DNA from: CADCTQ01 sp963844325
GTDB taxonomy: Bacteria > Bacteroidota > Bacteroidia > Cytophagales > 172606-1
DNA: 64,000 nucleotides
Direction of reading: 5' to 3'
Assembly: GCA_963844325.1 (NCBI GenBank)
Contig: CAWJNV010000002.1
Span: forward strand, 4,774,001 to 4,838,000
Each line of letters begins with the position of its first letter. The first letter of the stretch is position 1. Position numbers and translations under genes: made by a program. Shown in pieces: positions 60,606-64,000 of the stretch. The notes under the pieces were generated by a model that was not told where the DNA came from, ran no database searches, and worked only from the letters and a program-made list of their open reading frames with translations.

Positions 60606-61474
60606 GATACCTCTTCATCCGGGAGCACACTCAGCAGCACGTGGTGGAACGCTTGTGTAGGGCCATGGAAGTATCAGTGAGTGGCTACTACGCTTGGCTA
60701 AAAAGACCCGAGAGTACTAGAAAACAGGCCAATAAACAGCTTTTGGAACAAATCAAGCACGTTCATCAGCAGAGCCGGCAGACCTACGGGAGTCCCCGCG
60801 TGTACGTGGACTTGAAGAAACGGGGCGTGGCCTGTTCAGAAAATCGCGTAGCCCGCCTTATGCAGGTGAACCAGATGGCCGCCCGTCGAAAGAAGAAGTA
60901 TATAGTCACTACCAATTCCAAACACGGCTTGCCCGTAGCCGAAAACACACTCAATCAGGACTTTAAGGCCACAAAGCCCAATGAGAAGTGGGTCACCGAC
61001 ATGACTTACATCTGGACCACAGAGGGCTGGCTGTACCTGGCCGTGGTGCTGGACTTGTATTCTAGGAAAGTAGTCGGCTGGGCAATGGACGACAACATGG
61101 AGAAAGAATTAGTAATCAAAGCCTTAAAGATGGCCTTACTCAACAGAAAACCGCCACAAGGACTGCTTCACCACTCTGACCGAGGAAGCCAGTATGCCAG
61201 TAACGATTACCAACAATTACTCAAGGACTATCGCATCACCTGCTCGATGAGCCGAAAAGGCAACTGTTATGATAACGCCGTCATGGAGAGCTTCTTTGCC
61301 ACTCTCAAGCAGGAACTCGTTTACCGGCTGCCCTACCAGAGCCACCAGCAGACCAAGCAGGACATCTTCGAGTACATCCAAGTATTCTACAACCGCAGGC
61401 GAATCCATTCTTCGCTGGGCTACTTTAGCCCACTGGAATTCGAAAATGATGGGCGCCATTCAATGGCCGCTTAA
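60602..61474 (+). CDS. IS3-family transposase OrfB (DDE catalytic subunit)
   Basis: 290 aa counted from GTG, though it is normally made as OrfAB. HTH_21-type segment SRQTYGSPRVYVDLKKRGVACSENRVARLM, then an rve integrase core: KWVTDMTYIWTTEGWLYLAVVLDLYSRKVVGWAMDDN (first Asp), HHSDRGSQYAS (second Asp), NCYDNAVMESFFATLKQELVYR (Glu). Complete, with no stop or frameshift. Confidence 0.95.
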   Translation: MRYLFIREHTQQHVVERLCRAMEVSVSGYYAWLKRPESTRKQANKQLLEQIKHVHQQSRQTYGSPRVYVDLKKRGVACSENRVARLMQVNQMAARRKKKYIVTTNSKHGLPVAENTLNQDFKATKPNEKWVTDMTYIWTTEGWLYLAVVLDLYSRKVVGWAMDDNMEKELVIKALKMALLNRKPPQGLLHHSDRGSQYASNDYQQLLKDYRITCSMSRKGNCYDNAVMESFFATLKQELVYRLPYQSHQQTKQDIFEYIQVFYNRRRIHSSLGYFSPLEFENDGRHSMAA

Positions 61475-61599
61475 TCTTTTTCTCTCCTCCACCCTTTTGG
61501 GGGAAACCCAGGTCGCCTCGCGGTACTCGTCGCGTCGCGGGAAAGGGTCGCGTTGAGGGGAAGGGTCGCATGGCGGTACTCGTCGCGTTGCGGGGAAGG

Positions 61600-61836
61600 G
61601 TCGCGTCGCGGCTCCCCTCCTCGGAGGGGTTAGGGGGTGGGTTTACCTGTATGCTTTGAATATTTCGGGATCATCGCAGGAGAAATCAGCGCGATGGCGG
61701 TATTCACAGCAGAAAGTATCCGCAGAAAGTTGGGCATCGGCGTAAGAGTACCGCAATGCGGTGACCCCTAGGTAGAACGTAGCATGTAGGTAAACCCACC
61801 CCCTAACCCCTCCGAGGAGGGGAGCCGCGACGCGAC
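61600..61836. mobile_element. MITE-like element copy 2 (inverted relative to copy 1)
   Basis: Perfect 49-bp terminal inverted repeats at 61600-61648 and 61788-61836 with the same CCCCTCCTCGGAGGGG centre as copy 1. The 139-bp core, read on the minus strand, matches the core of copy 1. Confidence 0.8.
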
Positions 61837-61992
61837 TCTTTCCCGCGATGCGACTCTTTCCCGCAACGCGACCCTTCCCCGCAACGCGACCCTTCCCCGC
61901 AACGCGACCCTTCCCCTCAACGCGACCCTTCCCCGCGACGCGACGAGTACCGCGAGGCGACCCTTTCCCGCAATACGATGTGTAACACGATG
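61831..61992. repeat. 18-nt word array
   Basis: Strict 18-nt register starting at 61831, 61849, 61867, 61885, 61903, 61921, 61939, 61957 and 61975. Typical unit CGCGACCCTTCCCCGCAA, varying at three or four positions; units at 61867 and 61885 are identical. The inverted counterpart on the left has fewer units. Confidence 0.9.
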
Positions 61993-62034
61993 CGACGCCC
62001 TTCCTGCATCCCCACCCAAGCCTCCTTCCCGATC

Positions 62035-62119
62035 CTCCTCCGGTCTCCCTTCCTCCGGTCTCCGTTCGTTCCCGCCTCCCTTCCTCCGGTCTCCTGTCTC
62101 CGTTCCTCCAGTCTCCTTT
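62035..62119. repeat. single-armed heptamer array (TCTCC words)
   Basis: TCTCCCT, TCCTCCG, GTCTCCG, TTCGTTC, CCGCCTC, CCTTCCT, CCGGTCT in 7-nt register, ending at the stop of the aminotransferase gene. Confidence 0.7.
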
Positions 62120-63379
62120 TTAAGCGCCAACCATCTGCCGCAGGGCTGTAACCAATTGGTCCAGTTCTGCGGGGCTGGTGTAGACGTTGGGAGTGACGCG
62201 GATGCCGGGCATGTTTTCCCACACAATGGCCTGCGTGTGCACCCGGTGGGCATCAAACAGTTGCTTTTCCAGTGCGGCCGGTTCGCGGCCCGGCACGGCC
62301 ACGTTCACGATCACGCAGCACCGGTCCTCGTCGAGGGGCGTGCGGAAGTACAGGCCGTCGAGGTCGGCCAGTTGCTCCGTCCAGTACCGGCGCAGGTGCC
62401 GCAGCCGGGCTTCCTTGTTGGCCCGCCCCAGCCAGTCGTTGAATTCGATGGCGTAGCCCAGTCCCAGGAGCGTCGGCATCAGTTGAATGCTCAGTTCTTC
62501 GAACTTGCGGATGTTGTCGGATTGCGGCGTGAAGCTGCTCGCCAGCGGCCACAGCGCCGGAATCTTCGACCGCTCCACGTACAGCAGCGCCGACGGAATG
62601 GGTCCCGACAGCCACTTGTGCAGCGCCGTCACGAAGTAGTCGCAGCCCAGCGCCTTCACGTCGGTTTCGAGCAGGCCAAAGCTGTGGGCGCCGTCGAGCA
62701 GCACCTCGATGCCCCGTTTTTTGGCTTCCCCGATGAGGGCGGCCACCGGCAGCACCTGCCCGTTCCAGTTGATTACGTGCGTCAGGTGCAGCAGGCGGGT
62801 CCGGTCGGTGAAGGCCGCCACGTACTTGGCGACTACTTCCTCGTCGGTTTCGGCCGGCCCTTCCAGGTTTACCCACCGGACGGTAATATTTTCGCGGGCG
62901 GCCCTTTGTTTCCAGGAGGCTACGGCTTTCGAGTAGTCCTGTTTACAGGCCACCACCTCGTCGCCGGCCCGGAGCGGCACGCCGAAAATCACGTTGTTAA
63001 GGGCTTCGGTGGTATTGCGGAGGGTAGCCACCTCCCCGGATTCGGCGTTGAGCAGCCCGGCCAGTCCCTCCCGGATGAGTTCGCGGCCGCCTTCCATGTA
63101 CTTAAAGGTGTAGTAGCTGGGCAGTTGGTTCAGCAGTTGGTAGTAGGCTACAAATGCTTTTTCCACGGCGTGCGGTCCCGCACTGACGGCCCCGCTGTTG
63201 AGGTTGATCAGGCCGGGATGCGCGGGAAACCGGGCTTTTACCCCGTCCCAAAAAGATTCGTCCCGGGCCAGCACTGCGGGGGATACGGCCGGCACGGTGG
63301 GGTAATCGCGTTGGGGTACCACGTCGAGGGAAGGGTGGTTTTGCAGAAACGCCTGCCAGGCGGAGATCCAAGGGTTCAT
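62120..63379 (-). CDS. class V aminotransferase (isopenicillin N epimerase-like)
   Basis: 419 aa from MNPWISAWQAFLQNHPSLD; the longer frame upstream runs through repeats. Fold-type I PLP enzyme: LINLNSGAVSAGPHAVEKA, RNTTEALNNVIFGVPL, VLLDGAHSFGLLETDV (Asp to the pyridine N), Schiff-base lysine in DYFVTALHKWLSGPIPSALLYV. Related to cysteine desulfurase-like and epimerase proteins; the exact reaction is unknown. No sulfur-cluster or amino-acid genes adjoin it. Confidence 0.88.
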   Translation of the reverse strand: MNPWISAWQAFLQNHPSLDVVPQRDYPTVPAVSPAVLARDESFWDGVKARFPAHPGLINLNSGAVSAGPHAVEKAFVAYYQLLNQLPSYYTFKYMEGGRELIREGLAGLLNAESGEVATLRNTTEALNNVIFGVPLRAGDEVVACKQDYSKAVASWKQRAARENITVRWVNLEGPAETDEEVVAKYVAAFTDRTRLLHLTHVINWNGQVLPVAALIGEAKKRGIEVLLDGAHSFGLLETDVKALGCDYFVTALHKWLSGPIPSALLYVERSKIPALWPLASSFTPQSDNIRKFEELSIQLMPTLLGLGYAIEFNDWLGRANKEARLRHLRRYWTEQLADLDGLYFRTPLDEDRCCVIVNVAVPGREPAALEKQLFDAHRVHTQAIVWENMPGIRVTPNVYTSPAELDQLVTALRQMVGA

Positions 63380-63889
63380 GGGAAGAAATGGTTTGCTGCG
63401 GCAATATAAACAGGAGTTGGGGAATAAGCGGCGTTGGTGAGTTGGGGAGTTAGGGAGTTTGAGAATGGGGAGGCGGGGAATTAAAAAAGCGTGTCTGCCT
63501 TTGCGGCGTACCCGGGCAATGCCTATTTTGAAGGACGGTTTTTCCGGGGAAAAATTTACCACGGAGGCCCGGAGGGCACGGATTTTCATGGAGAAAAAGG
63601 GAGACGGGATCGGGTTTAAACCCGATCCTATTGATATTGCGCATGCGTACGCAGGCTTCGCTTGAACTAACTTAGGCGCAGCCTTTCCGTAGGGTAGGGT
63701 TTAACCCCTACCCCTGCCTTTGCGCCCTTACGTCTCTATTGCGATCCTTGCGGTTCAATTTTTTTCTTTGCGGTCTTTGCGCTCCTCCTTTGCGCCTTTG
63801 CGTGAAACCTTTTCTCTGTGTAACTCCGTGTCTCCGTGGTGAACCTTCAACCCTATAGCCATTCAACCATTCAACCTTCTAACCTACCC
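63380..63889. repeat. 510-bp composite of short word arrays and palindromes
   Basis: Contains GAGTTGGG/GAGTTAGG/GAGTTTGA words (63436-63465), CCACGGAGG words (63558-63575), the perfect palindrome GATCGGGTTTAAACCCGATC (63608-63627), a GTAGGGTAGGGTTTAACCCCTACCC-type inverted repeat near 63690-63715 (with mismatches), CTTTGCGGT/CTTTGCGCT words (63763-63810), an inverted CTCCGTG block (63823-63840) and ATTCAACC words (63860-63878). No gene. Confidence 0.8.
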
Positions 63890-64000
63890 ATGCCCCTCCT
63901 CCCCTTCCCCCGCCTCATTTTCCTGCTGAGCCTGGCCCTCCTGGCCGCCTTGCCGGCCCGATCCTTTGCTCCCGCCCCCATTGAAGGCCGGTGGGACATT
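63890..64000 (+). CDS. secreted protein, 5' end only (window edge)
   Basis: First 37 codons. MPLLPFPRLIFLLSLALLAALPARSFA is a signal peptide, followed by PAPIEGRWDI. The EGRWDI start resembles secreted Bacteroidota proteins whose first domain precedes a glycoside-hydrolase-like (DUF1080) or thioredoxin-like part, but too little is visible to decide. Confidence 0.5.
   Translation, partial: MPLLPFPRLIFLLSLALLAALPARSFAPAPIEGRWDI

Larger units (their letters stand above)
60238..61510 (+). mobile_element. IS3-family insertion sequence
   Basis: 1273 bp. Ends TGG...CCA with imperfect 27-bp terminal inverted repeats (left TGGTATTCCCCCGTAAGAGT; right, reversed, TGGGTTTCCCCCAAAAGGGT, both followed by GGAGGAG). 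Flanked by a 3-bp duplication GGT (60235-60237 and 61511-61513). Encodes OrfA and OrfB overlapping in the -1 frame with an A AAA AAG slippery site. Intact and probably recent. Confidence 0.96.
60196..62001. repeat. large palindrome (about 96-nt arms) split by the IS3 element
   Basis: 60196-60236 and 61961-62001 are perfect 41-bp reverse complements. If the IS (60238-61510) and one copy of the GGT duplication are removed, pairing continues through 61514-61566 with one mismatch. The MITE-like copy 2 sits in the middle. So the palindrome existed before the IS arrived. Confidence 0.9.

Noticed and set aside
61831..61992. CRISPR array
   Set aside because: Units of 18 nt are directly adjacent with no unique spacers, and no cas genes are present.

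Overview
The window looks like a chromosomal segment from a GC-rich member of the Bacteroidota, most likely order Cytophagales. The evidence is a type IX secretion (T9SS) C-terminal signal, TonB-dependent receptors of Bacteroidota type, SusC-like plug sequence, ELWKSDGT-type repeats, and several upstream regions with the Bacteroidota promoter pattern (TTG, about 19 nt, TAnnTTTG). No rRNA, prophage or CRISPR array was seen. One tRNA gene (Ser, anticodon UGA) is present.

Layout. 1-2.3 kb: ECF sigma/anti-sigma pair and two small proteins. 2.5-6.4 kb: acyl-CoA ligase converging on a TonB receptor. 6.9-9.9 kb: DUF805 protein, OxyR with both redox cysteines, small protein, EamA transporter. 10-16.9 kb: light-sensing cluster (heme oxygenase, short bacteriophytochrome, giant CheB/CheR/PAS histidine kinase) with a divergent single-domain response regulator. 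17-25.9 kb: GNAT, RecQ, glycosyltransferase, surface proteins, HisC, TIM-barrel isomerase, receiver-cyclase fusion, ArfB. 26-27.7 kb: a sodium/solute symporter gene broken by about twelve indels. 28-37.2 kb: YfiR, ClpC, WbqC, LpxL-like acyltransferase, TsaC/Sua5, MltG, YbgC-like thioesterase, YihY. 37.2-39.4 kb: tRNA-Ser followed by an AT-rich split HipA toxin-antitoxin module. 40-50.5 kb: an alpha-2-macroglobulin carrying an inserted SusC-like plug, and a large T9SS cargo protein. 50.7-55.2 kb: small uncharacterised genes, DeoR, GNAT, NudK, TerB-like. 56-64 kb: TonB receptor, M23 peptidase, an IS3-family insertion sequence, class V aminotransferase, and the start of one more secreted protein.

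The most unusual signal is between the genes. Most gaps contain arrays of degenerate 7- or 8-nt words, less often 18 or 24 nt, many folded into perfect or near-perfect inverted repeats with 24-49 bp arms. The vocabulary differs from gap to gap, but the two arms of one locus match each other better than neighbouring words match. Most arrays start within about 10 nt of a stop codon; some run into coding sequence and supply the last residues of a protein. Two gaps share a TACACTGAT-ended palindrome, two others carry inverted copies of a 240-bp MITE-like element, and the IS3 copy has inserted into one arm of a larger palindrome, so the ancestral site can be reconstructed exactly. All of this was read by eye; no similarity search or folding program was run.
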